A stretch of DNA of 64,000 nt. Source: Ifrita kowaldi. Lineage: Eukaryota > Chordata > Aves > Passeriformes > Cinclosomatidae. Within the stretch, counting starts at the first letter, position 1; every line of letters starts with the position of its first letter. The translations under genes and the position numbers were made by a program. A model generated the notes under the pieces. It was given only the letters and a program-made list of their open reading frames with translations, made no database searches and was not told the origin of the DNA. The stretch covers positions 186,001 through 250,000 of the forward strand of contig VZRS01004062.1 in NCBI GenBank assembly GCA_013398055.1. Reading direction: 5' to 3'. Shown one piece after another: positions 48,908-60,960 of this stretch.

Positions 48908-51830
48908 AGTGTTTGTTTATGAGTTACTAGAAATAAAAACAGATCAGATCTGATCCTATTCTCCTTTTGTATAACTTGCCACAGGATAATGAGCAGCTAA
49001 TGTAAAGCTTTTAAAGGGATAATACTTTGCATATTTAGGATTTAAAATTTAGTGTGATGGAAGGCAGTTGCAGTTTTCCATCAACTTGATGAACAGGAAC
49101 AATGTAGGGCACAAGTAGACCTTCCCTCATGAGATGATGTTTTGTACACAGACAGCAAGAGAAAACATTTTCCAAGATCAATGCATGAGATGCTGGGTGA
49201 GTCAGCTCAGCTCATTCAAGTAAATTGATGTAGCTTTTTTCCTTTATTTTCTCTCTCTATGCTTTTCATCAGAAGAACAAGTCTTTCTGTCCTCTTCGCT
49301 CCTGCTCTGACCAATCTTTCAAACTTACCAAACCGTATGGAAAATGGATTTTTAATTTGTGACGGGATGAAGCCAGGGTATTGACTAAATCTATTTCTCC
49401 TCCTTTCTTGCCCTCTGAAAATGTATTTATTTTTATTGGCCCTCAGGGTTTGCTATAGCTACCAGATTAGAGCCGTACTCTCACATGAAAACCCCTTATC
49501 AAATCCACTAGACATCTTAACTCAAACAAAACTCCACTACGATGTTTGATTAGAGACCTACCTTATTATCACCTGCAGAAGGACAATAAACTTATTCCAC
49601 AATATTTGGCCTTTTTCCCCTGTAAATTTTTTCTCCTAACCCACTGTAGCCTAACAATTGCTCTATGCTGCCCTTCACTGCCCTGCGTATTTTTCTCCAT
49701 GTCCTCCTTCATAAAACCTTAGAAGAAATACTATCTTAGTTCTGGAGCCTTGATAGTTTTCATTTGTGCTAAATTACTAAATGCTTCCACCTCACTGGTC
49801 ACAAAATCATTCACAGTACTGCATACACAAGTAGTGTCGGATGGCATATTTCTCCTGATCTCTCAAGTAAATACACTGGGAGAAGCATCCATGTAGTTGT
49901 ATGCTTTATCATTCCTTCCATCTTCTTTTCTAATTCCCTCCTCTGATGTTTTAATTTCTTTCTTCAGTGAGTTCTGGGGTTTTCTTACCTAAAATATTGT
50001 CTTGTATATGTGTTTCTGTAAGTCTAATTTTAGTTATCATCTAATGCATTCTTCTTTTTATAACATTCAGTATTTTGCTTAAATTCTTTTCATGATTTAT
50101 GTCTTCTTCTCTTGTTGCTTATACTTTTCACATAGTTGTTGACTTTTATTTCTGTCTAAATTGGTCTAGTGATTTTATACTATATTTAGTTGGGATTGTT
50201 TTTTATGCTGAATAGATATTTATATAAACTAGAATATTTATTACTGAGTCCTTCATATTTCACTCAAGTTCATTTCAGTCCAATGAGAACTTTCAGATGT
50301 TTGCTATGCAAAGGAAGTAAAGGAAGAACAGTAATGCCTTGAATCCAACAAATGATCTAGGGGTCCCATCTCCCACACCCCAATTCTGTTTTCTTAGTAT
50401 TGATAATTTCACTTTCTATTGTAAACTAATTTAAACTTTTATTCAAATTTTATTGTTTCATCCTCTTTGAGAGTGATAACTAGCAATATTGTACCTTTTT
50501 GGATGAGCCAGGCAGGACAGTAAGCCTTCACAACTGACACAAGCTCAACTCCCTAATGCATGATGCAGGAAGCAGGATATTTACAACAATTCAAATTTCT
50601 GTTCTGCCTTTTGTGCCACAGGCATGATTATGGGGAACTTGGAGGCAACAAAGATGCTCCATGTCCAGAATTATTCTTCTCTGCACAGCTAGAATATAAG
50701 GTTTCTAAATGAACAATGGATCAGGCCTTGAGGGAAGATTTTATGTAAACTGTAAATTATAACAGTTTAGACTCCTTCAGGCTAATCTCTGATGTTGGCC
50801 ATTAGTCCTTTTCTGCTGTAATGTGAACCATAATAGTTTCATTCACTTTGCTCTTTTAATTATACACATCTAAAGAATATTACGAGGCTTTGTTTCCCTG
50901 TTGTATTCTGTCTTTTTGAAATATTGCATGAACTTAAGAACTTAAGACCTAAATGACGAATCTTTAATGATCTGTAGGTAATGAGCCTCATAACTTCCTC
51001 TTGCCAAATAAGCTTTCATTTCAGACAATTTTATTACTTCTTACCAATATAAAAACAAGTGTGCCTCATTTTTTTTATGAGAGCTTCCATTCTTGGTGTT
51101 TTATCCATCCCTCGCCCATTTCATTTCTGCAAGTATCACAGCTTTTGCAGTTCAAATACCCAGCTAGAACACCCTTTGGGATACCCTATACAAAGAACTG
51201 TTGAACTGGCCACTCACTGCTGACTCACACAGGGTACTCAAAAGCACAGGGTATGTGGATGATGATTTAAAGTGCTTAAAATCATCTTGCATTGAAATGA
51301 GCACATCAGTATCTGGTCTCAGCTGGCGTAAGGGTTTCTCTGCTCCCAAAGAAGTGCAAGGACCTTCATTTACCTCTGCACATTGTGAGCTTCTAAAGGA
51401 CTTTCCTTTGCACGTCTCAGGCTGGGAAAGACTAGTACCCTACCAAGGTCTCCTCCTTGCAGTTACTTTGTTCCCTTTCCCACCCAAAGGATACACTGGT
51501 AATACAGGTCTTGGGATGTTGGCTTCACCCTATAACCTTCCATTAACAGGGAAAGATTTCTGGTTAGGACAGGCAGAGTATAAAAAACAAAGGGAAGTCT
51601 CCTGCTGAGCCTAAGGCTGAACCACATACAGAGGATGAAACATTAAGTGTTTCTGTTGACTGACAGTTTCTGTCAAGGCCTATAGTTGTGTTGAATATTC
51701 AGCAGAAAATCAGTGTTCCAGTCCCACTGTGAGTCCTATCATTCTATTATACTTGCAACAGGACTCACTCAGGCTGTTAATGATGCCAGATACTGGATCC
51801 AGGCACCAGAATAGAACATGTGGGCTCCCA
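48908..51830. other. non-coding stretch, no gene recognised
   Basis: No exon, RNA gene or repeat recognised. T-rich around 49900-50250. A 135-codon open frame at 51201-51608 lacks recognisable domains. Confidence 0.5.
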
Positions 51831-52055
51831 GAATCATAGAACACAATCAAAGAATAGTCAAGGCTGGAAGAGACTTTTAAGATCATCAAGTCCAACTGCC
51901 AATCCAGCACCAGCACTGTAACCCCTAAACCACTAAACCATATCATCCAGCACCAGATCCAGATGCCTCTTAAACACTGGGAGGTTTCCCACCTCTCTGG
52001 GAAACCTATTCCAATGCCTGAGCACCCTAACAGTGAATTTTGTTTTTTGGAGAGG
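51831..52055 (-). mobile_element. CR1 LINE, 5'-truncated 3' end, minus strand
   Basis: Read on the plus strand, it begins with the inverted tail 'gaatcatagaa' and 'ggctggaagagacttttaag'. It continues with 'atcatcaagtccaactgcca', then 'taaacactgggaggtttccc' and 'ggaaacctattccaatgcct'. This is the reverse complement of the CR1 3' UTR and ORF2 end. About 225 bp, non-coding. Confidence 0.92.
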
Positions 52056-53955
52056 ATGATTTTCTGTCATTTTAACAGAAACTTACAACACATATGCAAA
52101 TTCTGGTCTAAGCTGCAATATTCCATCTCACCTGCTCCAGGATGTTAGCTTTTATGGTTAACTTCTCCCATAGTCAGCTGCACTACCAACAAAATATAAT
52201 ATCCACACTAACAGAACTTACCTTGGAATTTTTCTTTGCAGCTACTCAGTATGTTCCTGTGCTATCATGCAAAAGAATTACAGGGTGTGCTCATAGCTTC
52301 TCAAAAGGACAGAGAAGCTAATAACCAGATAATTCTCTAAGTTCTATAAACAGATCTTTGAAAACAATAAAAGTCTCCAGCAGTTCAATTACAGAAAGAG
52401 TCTTCACTGAATATATCTGTCCACAGAAACCTAAGAAAAGACACAAGAATATTTGCAACAACCCCCGCTCTCTTTTCAGTGGAAGATTGCAGTACTGACT
52501 TTCCTGAGCATCAATATATGAATAATACAGAAAAAAGGAAGCAACAAATGTAGAAATACTGCTGACTCGCCATTGCCAGATATCAGATTTGTTCTACTAG
52601 ATAGGGAACGAAGAAAACAAGCAGGAAAACGTCATTGATATATCTTGATTGTTTAACAGTTTGTTCCTGTCAGCAACATCTTAGAAACTTCATTGCACTG
52701 AAGTTGCAATTGTACCCCAGAGATAGATGGTGATATGTTTATTTGGTTGGGAATCACAAAGATTTTTGTGCTGTAGCTATGTACTGTCATCCATTAGAGC
52801 AACCGCAGGAGTGTCACAACCTACTGTTTGCTCTGATTACACCTGCAGCCCTGATTCCAGAATGCTCTGCAGTGTCTCCAACACAGCCTTCTTCGATCTG
52901 TGCTGCTGTAGGAAGGCATAGTAGTGTGGCAAAAATTTACACCAGAAAGCACTGTTCTTTCTGATACCAATGCCCAAGAATAGAACTGCTGCCTCCCTTT
53001 GGATGATCAATATCTGTCAGGTTAAAACTGCACCTGGATTTATACATGCCACATGAGAACTTTTTCACAAAAGAAAACACTGACTGAAAATTGTAGCAAA
53101 TAATGATAAAGTGAAATCAAAGAGGAGATAGGAAGATCGTGCATGGCTTTGAGGCACAGTTGTTTGTCTAGCAGCAAAATCAGTCAGAAATTTTGGTCAC
53201 AAATAAAACTGGGATTTTTCATACCATCATCATTGATGAATCCATCCAGTCTTATGTATTTATCAGACAGTAATAAATCATCCATGTGCATGCAAGACCT
53301 TTTATTAAAGTACTCCTTCTAATATAAACAGGATGTTTGCATATTTAGACAGAAATCTACAGGTGTATAGAGAAAGGCTAACTTTATCTGCAGGGGAAGA
53401 AGATCTACTTATTGTATTTTTTCTTCTTTTACAAAAAATGGAGAAATACAGAACTATTAGACCCAGACAGCAGGACAGTAGGATGCACTGTTACCTGTTA
53501 CCTTCCATTACAGGTTCACTAAAGTTTAAACTACTATGCTACCTCTTCTGAACGCCCCTCTTTACTATCTGTTGCTTAATAAACAAGTTTAGTAAACAAG
53601 AAACTCTTTCATAGACATGAGGTAGGTGAACAAGTTCCTGGAGATATCATCAATCTGGTCAGGCAACCACAAAAAAACTTTGTGCATCCTTTGAACTGGT
53701 TGGATGAGAATATACTTTCCCTTATCTCCAACATCCATGTTATCACTCCATTGCACAGGACTTCAGGAACAGATATTGGAGGCTGAAGCAATAGATACAT
53801 TTAACCATTTGAATTCAGGGTCACCTCTTCTAGTAGACTCCTACAATTCATACAGGTAGGAATCAGACTTAGCCATCTCAACCTCACCCTGTTCAAAAGC
53901 TTTCTTAAATAAGCCTGAGATATTTCCTGTGTGACTGATCCTCTATGCAAGGTTA
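52056..53955. other. non-coding stretch, no gene recognised
   Basis: AT-rich DNA with no recognisable genes or repeats. Confidence 0.5.
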
Positions 53956-53960
53956 ACATA

Positions 53961-54602
53961 TGTTCCGGTTTGGCCAAAATCTAGCAATATATCCTCTGAG
54001 AGAAAAACATGTTACAACTACCCTTCCCCCCACCAGGTTCGGGAAAAAGGAAATTTTCCTCGAAGGAAAGTGAAAGAGATAAAAACTATTTATTTAACAA
54101 ACACACAACAAAAGGATAATAATGCTAAATAATGAAATCTCTCGCTGTAGAGAGAAACCTGGGAAGATTTCAGAGTCTTTCTGTAGGTGTGGTCTCTCTC
54201 CTCCTCGGAGCTGGGTGAGGGCCCACCCACTCGGGCCTCGGGGAAAATTCTCCCGATGTGTTCTGATGTTGTTGAAGCAGTCCAGGAGAGAAGAAGGGAA
54301 AAAACCAAAGTCCCAGGAAACAAAGTGCAGCCTTCCATCTCACACCGGGGAGAGAAGCAAAAAAAAATGCGAAAACAACCTGGCTGAAGAAGCAAGCAGG
54401 CTACTCCTCCCGTGCTACCGCAGCCAGAGCACGCAGAGGAGTGTGATCTCCGTGTCCTTGAGACACTGCTTTGAAAAGTTTGCTTGGTCCTTTTTTCTTC
54501 TTCCCTCTCAAGCTCAGTTTAAAGGCACAGAAAAGGCACAAAACTAATTGTTTGGCATAAAGCAGTGATAGGGGATATACATGATGGAGTCACCCCAAGA
54601 CA
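53961..54602 (-). mobile_element. solo ERV LTR (family A), minus strand, with 5-bp target-site duplication
   Basis: Full-length LTR of about 642 bp, reverse complement of the family seen at 44508-45171. Its plus-strand ends are TGTTCCGGTTTGG and CCCCAAGACA, so in its own orientation it runs TGTCTTGGGG to CCGGAACA. A perfect ACATA duplication flanks it at 53956-53960 and 54603-54607. Shared landmarks with the other copy, in LTR orientation, are 'tcactttcct(t/c)(c/t)gaggaaaat', a 'gaacctggtgggggg'-like block, and 'ctggactg(c/t)ttcA'. The AATAAA signal is intact here ('gttaaataaatag'). There is no internal viral sequence, so it is a solo LTR. Open frames inside it are incidental. Confidence 0.9.
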
Positions 54603-54677
54603 ACATACAACTGAATATCGCCACTATCCTGAAAAACTACTGATGTAGATTTCACATGGATTTTAATATATCATATC

Positions 54678-54799
54678 AATCCCTGGAAGTGTTCAAGGCC
54701 AGGCTGGATGGGGCTTTGAGCAGCCTGGTCTAGTGGAAGTTGTCCCTGCCAAGAGCAGGGAGGGTGGAACTAGATGATCTTTTATGTCCCTCCCTTTTC
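54678..54799 (+). mobile_element. CR1 LINE fragment
   Basis: Plus-strand CR1 3' UTR piece: 'aatccctggaagtgttcaag', 'caggctggatggggctttga', 'agcagcctggtctagtgga', 'ggaactagatgatctttt'. It fades before the usual 'tctatgattct' tail, so both ends appear truncated. Confidence 0.88.
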
Positions 54800-55596
54800 A
54801 GATATTTACAGACAAAGATTTAAGAGAGAGAAGTCACCATCTCCATCATACCTCATTTTGTACCTTATGTTAGGCTGGAAAAATGCAGGGCAACAATCAT
54901 CCTCATGCATTGTATTTCTTACAATAAATATGCGCGTATGTATTTTTCCTGTCTTCAAATAGGTAGGTGTTCAGACCTCTTTTATTCAGTACTCTCAAAT
55001 CTGATTTCAAAGTAGTTTATTGCAGAGCTGTGTGTCCTCTCCTACTACTTACTACAGGATTAGTACAAAACTATATGTCATCTTATACACCCACTCATCC
55101 CTCTACAATCCCTTTTCTTTACTGAATAATATTACTGGCACTTTCTCACTCAAGGAGATTATTGTCAAACATCACTGTCAGCTCCCAGTAAAAAGAAAAC
55201 AAACCAAAACCTTTGCAATTTGTGCTACCACAAAATAGTATATCCTGACATATTTTTAGTGAGATAAAAATGCAGTGTAAGTTTTATAGAGGACAGAAGG
55301 AAAAGATCTTTCCCTTAAAAGTTTAAAAAAATAATCTCTAACATATAACCTGAAAGATTGATCAACAGTGTCTTCAAGAACAAATGTCTAGAATTAATAA
55401 TTATTTTATTTCAACTTCCCCGTTCACTTTTATGACATACTTTTGAACCAGCAACTAGTGAAGTGCAACAACTAGTCTGAGTACTTGCAGACATCACCTA
55501 CTGGGAGATGTAGTGATTTCATCTAATGTTGTCTCTTGGAAAAGCATGTTCTTTCGACTGAACAGCCTCCTATGAAAATCTTAAAAAACATAACCC
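54800..55596. other. non-coding stretch, no gene recognised
   Basis: AT-rich DNA without recognisable features. Confidence 0.5.
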
Positions 55597-55719
55597 ACTA
55601 AAATGAGTAAGCATCTTGTATGGATAAAAAGCACTTAAATTGTCTAGAAAAAGCATTTTTCAACTATTAGCTGAATTGTTTCTTGCGTGTAAAAATAAAG
55701 CCCTGGCCTGAATATTGCA

Positions 55720-56072
55720 TAGAATCACAGAATGTTAATAGGTTGGAAGGGACCTTGAAGATAATTTAGTCCCAAATTCCCTGCCATGAATAGGGACACA
55801 TCCCACTAGACCAGGTTCCAATCTGGTTTTGAACTCTGCCAGGGATGGGACATCTACAACCTCCCTAGGTAACTTGTTCCAGTGTCTCACCACCATCACA
55901 GGAAAGAATTTCTTCCTTATCTAACCTAAATTTCTCCTCTTTTAATTTGCACTCATTACTCCTTGTCCTATCACTACTGTTCCTGATGAAGAGTCCCTCT
56001 CCAGATTCCTTGTAAGCTCCGTTCAAATACTGGAACATTGCTATGAGCTCTCCACGCAACCTTCTCTTCTCC
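55720..56072 (-). mobile_element. CR1 LINE 3' end, minus strand (artefactual partial copy)
   Basis: Same sequence as the left part of the CR1 at 57642-58120, cut off at the N at 56073. It should not be counted as a separate insertion. Confidence 0.85.
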
Positions 56073-56073
56073 N

Positions 56074-56452
56074 AATCTGGTTTTGAACTCTGCCAGGGAT
56101 GGGACATCTACAACCTCCCTAGGTAACTTGTTCCAGTGTCTCACCACCATCACAGGAAAGAATTTCTTCCTTATCTAACCTAAATTTCTCCTCTTTTAAT
56201 TTGCACTCATTACTCCTTGTCCTATCACTACTGTTCCTGATGAAGAGTCCCTCTCCAGATTCCTTGTAAGCTCCGTTCAAATACTGGAACATTGCTATGA
56301 GCTCTCCACGCAACCTTCTCTTCTCCAGGCTCAACAGGTCCCACCTCCTCAGCTTGTTTTCACAGTGGAGGTGCTCCAGTGCTCTGGTCAACTTCACGGC
56401 CCTTCTCTGAACTTCCTCCAGCAATTCCATGTCCTTCTTATGCTGCGAGCAC
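56074..56452 (-). mobile_element. CR1 LINE 3' end, minus strand (artefactual partial copy)
   Basis: Identical to 57742-58120. It begins abruptly at the N with 'aatctggttttgaact' inside the CR1 and runs to the same right boundary ('tatgctgcgagcac'). A redundant copy of one real element. Confidence 0.85.
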
Positions 56453-57641
56453 TTTTTTCAACATTTTTGACTTCGCATAGAGAACCTTACATTACATTAT
56501 GTGCTTTTTGATGCAGTATTTTTCATAACCTCTGTTATACAAATCACAAGGCACAAGTGACCATTTTGATAATTCCCCTTTAATCACAGATGGGAGTACC
56601 ATTCACCGATAGTTGCTGCTAAAAATTCAGTGTTCAGTATTAGTTTCTAGGCTAGTGGTACCTGATGTTACACCTGCAAATAAGGCACTTCAAGACAACC
56701 TGGCCACAAATCAGGACAGTAGCTTAAGAAGCATTTCTGCTGCTTTCAATTGCAGTAGGCGTTTAAAATCTAATACTTCCCCATAACCTTTGTGTGTGCT
56801 ACATGACAGCCCTCAGAGGTCGCCTGCCTTAAATCAATCAGCAACTCATAAAGTTGTTGAAAAGAAACAGTTAGGCAGCCATTATGAAGTGCTCACTCGG
56901 TGCCATGAGAAATCAAAGAATTGTAAAAGAAGCTTCTCAAACTCTCTTCAAGCTGTAGACAGCTACAATCAGACCTGCACGTGGAGGACAGAGAATATAA
57001 TAAAATCCCCCCAAAAATTCCAGGTAAATTCAGAAATCTGCAGAAGTACTATTCCACCAGAGGATATAAAAGAAAATCCTAGTGATATGAATCTGTTCAG
57101 TTGTGCATGGAGTGGCATGCTCTCACTGAAAACAAAACGTTGGTGGGAAAAAAGGAACAATAGTTACTGAAAATTTTCAAAGTAATGAACTCAGGTCTAG
57201 CTTGATGGAGATGTCAAACCATCCAGTTGGAAGGGAAAGGGGCAAGTTGAAAACATGAGCCATATTCAGCTGTCAGTTTTTAAGTGATAAAGGTGCAATT
57301 TTCTTTATGTGCCCTTGGGAAGTTGCCGATAGTTGTTGAAACACATGTTCTTTCCTGTGTAACTCACTTATTCAGAAACACAATATGTGAAAATGCTCTG
57401 AAAAAATCCTACTGCTGCACCAACATTCTTTTGGATTTAAAAATTCATCAGAGTTAAACTGACTCCAAACTGCCCTTCAAAATTCTGAAAAACCAACAGT
57501 GACATTTGTTCCTGCTCNACTAAAATGAGTAAGCATCTTGTATGGATAAAAAGCACTTAAATTGTCTAGAAAAAGCATTTTTCAACTATTAGCTGAATTG
57601 TTTCTTGCGTGTAAAAATAAAGCCCTGGCCTGAATATTGCA

Positions 57642-58120
57642 TAGAATCACAGAATGTTAATAGGTTGGAAGGGACCTTGAAGATAATTTAGTCCCAAATT
57701 CCCTGCCATGAATAGGGACACATCCCACTAGACCAGGTTCCAATCTGGTTTTGAACTCTGCCAGGGATGGGACATCTACAACCTCCCTAGGTAACTTGTT
57801 CCAGTGTCTCACCACCATCACAGGAAAGAATTTCTTCCTTATCTAACCTAAATTTCTCCTCTTTTAATTTGCACTCATTACTCCTTGTCCTATCACTACT
57901 GTTCCTGATGAAGAGTCCCTCTCCAGATTCCTTGTAAGCTCCGTTCAAATACTGGAACATTGCTATGAGCTCTCCACGCAACCTTCTCTTCTCCAGGCTC
58001 AACAGGTCCCACCTCCTCAGCTTGTTTTCACAGTGGAGGTGCTCCAGTGCTCTGGTCAACTTCACGGCCCTTCTCTGAACTTCCTCCAGCAATTCCATGT
58101 CCTTCTTATGCTGCGAGCAC
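57642..58120 (-). mobile_element. CR1 LINE, 5'-truncated 3' end, minus strand
   Basis: The one complete version of this CR1 insertion, about 480 bp. From left (element 3' end) it reads 'agaatcacagaatgttaata', 'ggttggaagggaccttgaag', 'ccactagaccaggttcc' and 'ttgttccagtgtctcaccac', then the end of ORF2. The right boundary, where the element is 5'-truncated, is near 'tatgctgcgagcac' at 58120, followed by unrelated AT-rich DNA. It is the best-preserved CR1 in the window, so likely the youngest. Confidence 0.95.
57787..58098 (-). pseudogene. C-terminal remnant of CR1 ORF2 (reverse transcriptase protein)
   Basis: A 103-codon open frame from the C-terminal end of CR1 ORF2, downstream of the reverse-transcriptase domain. 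It shows the typical CR1 wording VQRRA, LSLEKRRLRGEL, FQYLNGAYKE, SDRTR and KLKEEKFRLD. After FRLD the frame shifts: a two-base loss relative to the usual element ('gataagg' for 'gatataagg', near 57841) diverts it to a premature stop. The standard RKKFF and HWN(K/R)LPREVVD residues lie in another frame just beyond. It starts inside a 5'-truncated element, so the first Met is not a real start. Non-functional. The same peptide at 56119-56430 is the artefactual copy. Confidence 0.88.
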
Positions 58121-60244
58121 TTTTTTCAACATTTTTGACTTCGCATAGAGAACCTTACATTACATTATGTGCTTTTTGATGCAGTATTTTTCATAACCTC
58201 TGTTATACAAATCACAAGGCACAAGTGACCATTTTGATAATTCCCCTTTAATCACAGATGGGAGTACCATTCACCGATAGTTGCTGCTAAAAATTCAGTG
58301 TTCAGTATTAGTTTCTAGGCTAGTGGTACCTGATGTTACACCTGCAAATAAGGCACTTCAAGACAACCTGGCCACAAATCAGGACAGTAGCTTAAGAAGC
58401 ATTTCTGCTGCTTTCAATTGCAGTAGGCGTTTAAAATCTAATACTTCCCCATAACCTTTGTGTGTGCTACATGACAGCCCTCAGAGGTCGCCTGCCTTAA
58501 ATCAATCAGCAACTCATAAAGTTGTTGAAAAGAAACAGTTAGGCAGCCATTATGAAGTGCTCACTCGGTGCCATGAGAAATCAAAGAATTGTAAAAGAAG
58601 CTTCTCAAACTCTCTTCAAGCTGTAGACAGCTACAATCAGACCTGCACGTGGAGGACAGAGAATATAATAAAATCCCCCCAAAAATTCCAGGTAAATTCA
58701 GAAATCTGCAGAAGTACTATTCCACCAGAGGATATAAAAGAAAATCCTAGTGATATGAATCTGTTCAGTTGTGCATGGAGTGGCATGCTCTCACTGAAAA
58801 CAAAACGTTGGTGGGAAAAAAGGAACAATAGTTACTGAAAATTTTCAAAGTAATGAACTCAGGTCTAGCTTGATGGAGATGTCAAACCATCCAGTTGGAA
58901 GGGAAAGGGGCAAGTTGAAAACATGAGCCATATTCAGCTGTCAGTTTTTAAGTGATAAAGGTGCAATTTTCTTTATGTGCCCTTGGGAAGTTGCCGATAG
59001 TTGTTGAAACACATGTTCTTTCCTGTGTAACTCACTTATTCAGAAACACAATATGTGAAAATGCTCTGAAAAAATCCTACTGCTGCACCAACATTCTTTT
59101 GGATTTAAAAATTCATCAGAGTTAAACTGACTCCAAACTGCCCTTCAAAATTCTGAAAAACCAACAGTGACATTTGTTCCTGCTCAGAATAAGCTCTCTG
59201 GAGCAACAATCTGTCTCACGCCCCATGAAGTCTATGTTAATAATTATCATAATTTCCAACGAGAAAGCACAGGGGTTGTGCATTACTGATTTCAGGCTTG
59301 CAACTCCTATTTTATGAAAGATTAAGGTGCTGTTCAAAACGCTTCTTTGCATATAAATGATTCCTCCCTCCCTTTTGATGTAGAAGTTTGATTCTCCTTT
59401 GCTTTCAAAATTTCAAAACTCACAATCAAGTTTAGAGAAACTCCAGAAAACAATGGTATGACTCTTCAAGGCCATCAGCTCCACAGCAGACATAAACCAA
59501 GAGAAATAAAAGCTAGAGAAACCTGCAATGAGGTGATGCATGTATAATGGCTGCAGTTTGCTGATGTCCTTTAACTACTTAATTGAAAGAAAGAAAAGTT
59601 CCTGTAAAAATGCAAATTGTGCCTTTCTTTTTGCTTCTTAATGCACTGGAACATCTGTATCTAAGGCATCAGTCTACGAGCAAAGACTCAATTGAATAAC
59701 AAAATGTCAGTTCAGGAACATAAACCTGATATTATTTAGAAGGTTGTTTTGAACAGTCAGACCTGTGCTATGTCTGAGTTCAAAGCTGGTTTAGCTGAAG
59801 TGTTTATTGCTGTGAAATTGAAGCAGGTGGTATCTTCAGACAGGGATAAAAATACACAAAAACTGTTGATATCTACAAATTGGAAAAGATATTTGTCATA
59901 TAACATCCCCTGTTACATAATTCCAAGAGATATGCAAGCCTGAAACTATTTCAGGGGTGGTAATGGCATAAAACATCATCCTGAGAGATGATTAATCAGA
60001 ACATCTGATTTATGTTCTTTATATCACTCATTATTCCTGACTTGATAACCAATGGAGATATCCATGTCTCCTCCCTAACTGCATAGTCCTGGGATTTTCT
60101 TAACACAGAGAATTTTCTCTGGTTTTGGGGTGTTTTTTAATGTCTGGGTTTCAAATTTCTGCATTCCTAACATTTTTGTTTATTTTGCTTTCCCTTCTTT
60201 TTAAGAAGGACTGTTACAGAAGGCAGTAGCTGGGGGAGGGCGAT
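58121..60244. other. non-coding stretch, no gene recognised
   Basis: Unrecognised AT-rich DNA. A 126-codon open frame at 58458-58838 (repeated identically at 56790-57170 by the assembly artefact) has no recognisable domain, no homology that I can name, and no splice context, so it is not called as a gene. Confidence 0.5.
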
Positions 60245-60960
60245 CATACTAATGATTTGTATAATGGCAGCCTACCAGTCTGACTTCGACCTGTTGCTTT
60301 ATGGGGTGTTTAGGCACCAAACTCGTACAGGCTGAGTCCAATTGCCCTGTCAGCAAGAGTGAATCTATCCACGAGGCTGCCCAAGGTGGGACTGCAGCCT
60401 GTGCGTGTGTAACACGTCTGAACCTGTAGACGTGCTGGTTTGGGTGAGGACAGTACAGTGGCTCAGCAGAGGCTACAAAGCCCTCCTGAGAAGCCAAGCA
60501 CGTGTATATTCAGGCAATCAGGCTAGGCCACGCTGCTTTGGATGCAGCCCAAGACACGACCGGCCTTCTGGGCTGTAAATGCACTTTGCTGTCTCATGTC
60601 CAGCCTCTCATCCTTCTCAGCAGGGCTGCTGCTGATTCCCTAGGGAACTTATTGACATTTGGGAACTTACCCACCACACACATCAGGAGTATCCTGGATT
60701 GCCTACAGCTCGCCATGCTACTTTTCCAGTAGATATCAGGGTGTTTGAAGTCTCCCAACAGGACAAGAGCCTGCGAGTGTGATGCCTCCTGCAGCTGGAG
60801 CAGGATGGCTTTATCAACAGGCTCCCTTTAGCAGGCAGCCTGTAGTGGACAGCAGTCACAAGGTTGCATCAGTCCCTGATTCTTACCCACAAGCTTTCCA
60901 CCACGGCTAGTCTTCAGACATATCCTCCCACCTGCTCATCCCCAAAACTCAGAAGAAACT
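60245..60960 (-). mobile_element. CR1-derived sequence, minus strand, internally rearranged
   Basis: GC-richer block of CR1 origin read on the minus strand. The right part (about 60700-60920) has the wording of the reverse complement of the ORF2 endonuclease region: 'gtagatatcagggtgtttga', 'agtctcccaacaggacaaga', 'cctgcagctggagcaggatg', 'ttcttacccacaagctttcc'. The left part (about 60545-60645) reads like more 3' CR1 sequence: 'gggctgtaaatgcactttgc', 'ctcatgtccagcctctcatc', 'cttctcagcagggctgctgc'. The reverse-transcriptase region that should lie between is missing. The leftmost 250 bp resembles avian repeat DNA but is less certain. Confidence 0.55.

Larger units (their letters stand above)
55597..57518. 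other. probable assembly artefact: redundant overlapping contig ends
   Basis: Three blocks are joined by single Ns at 56073 and 57518. Block 55597-56072 reads the same as 57519-57994 (476 bp). Block 56074-57517 reads the same as 57742-59185 (1444 bp), so it is wholly contained in the right-hand contig. Block 55820-56072 also equals 56074-56326. I saw no mismatch by eye, and predicted peptides in the two copies are identical. Each join falls exactly on an N. This pattern is expected when overlapping contigs are placed in tandem without merging. If so, 1922 bp of this window is surplus. Confidence 0.9.

Noticed and set aside
54090..54547. 101-141-codon open frames on both strands
   Set aside because: They are inside the solo LTR at 53961-54602 and have no retroviral protein motif.
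56790..58838. Two identical 126-codon frames suggesting a duplicated gene
   Set aside because: The duplication is best explained by unmerged contigs. A single copy of this frame has no domain or family signal.
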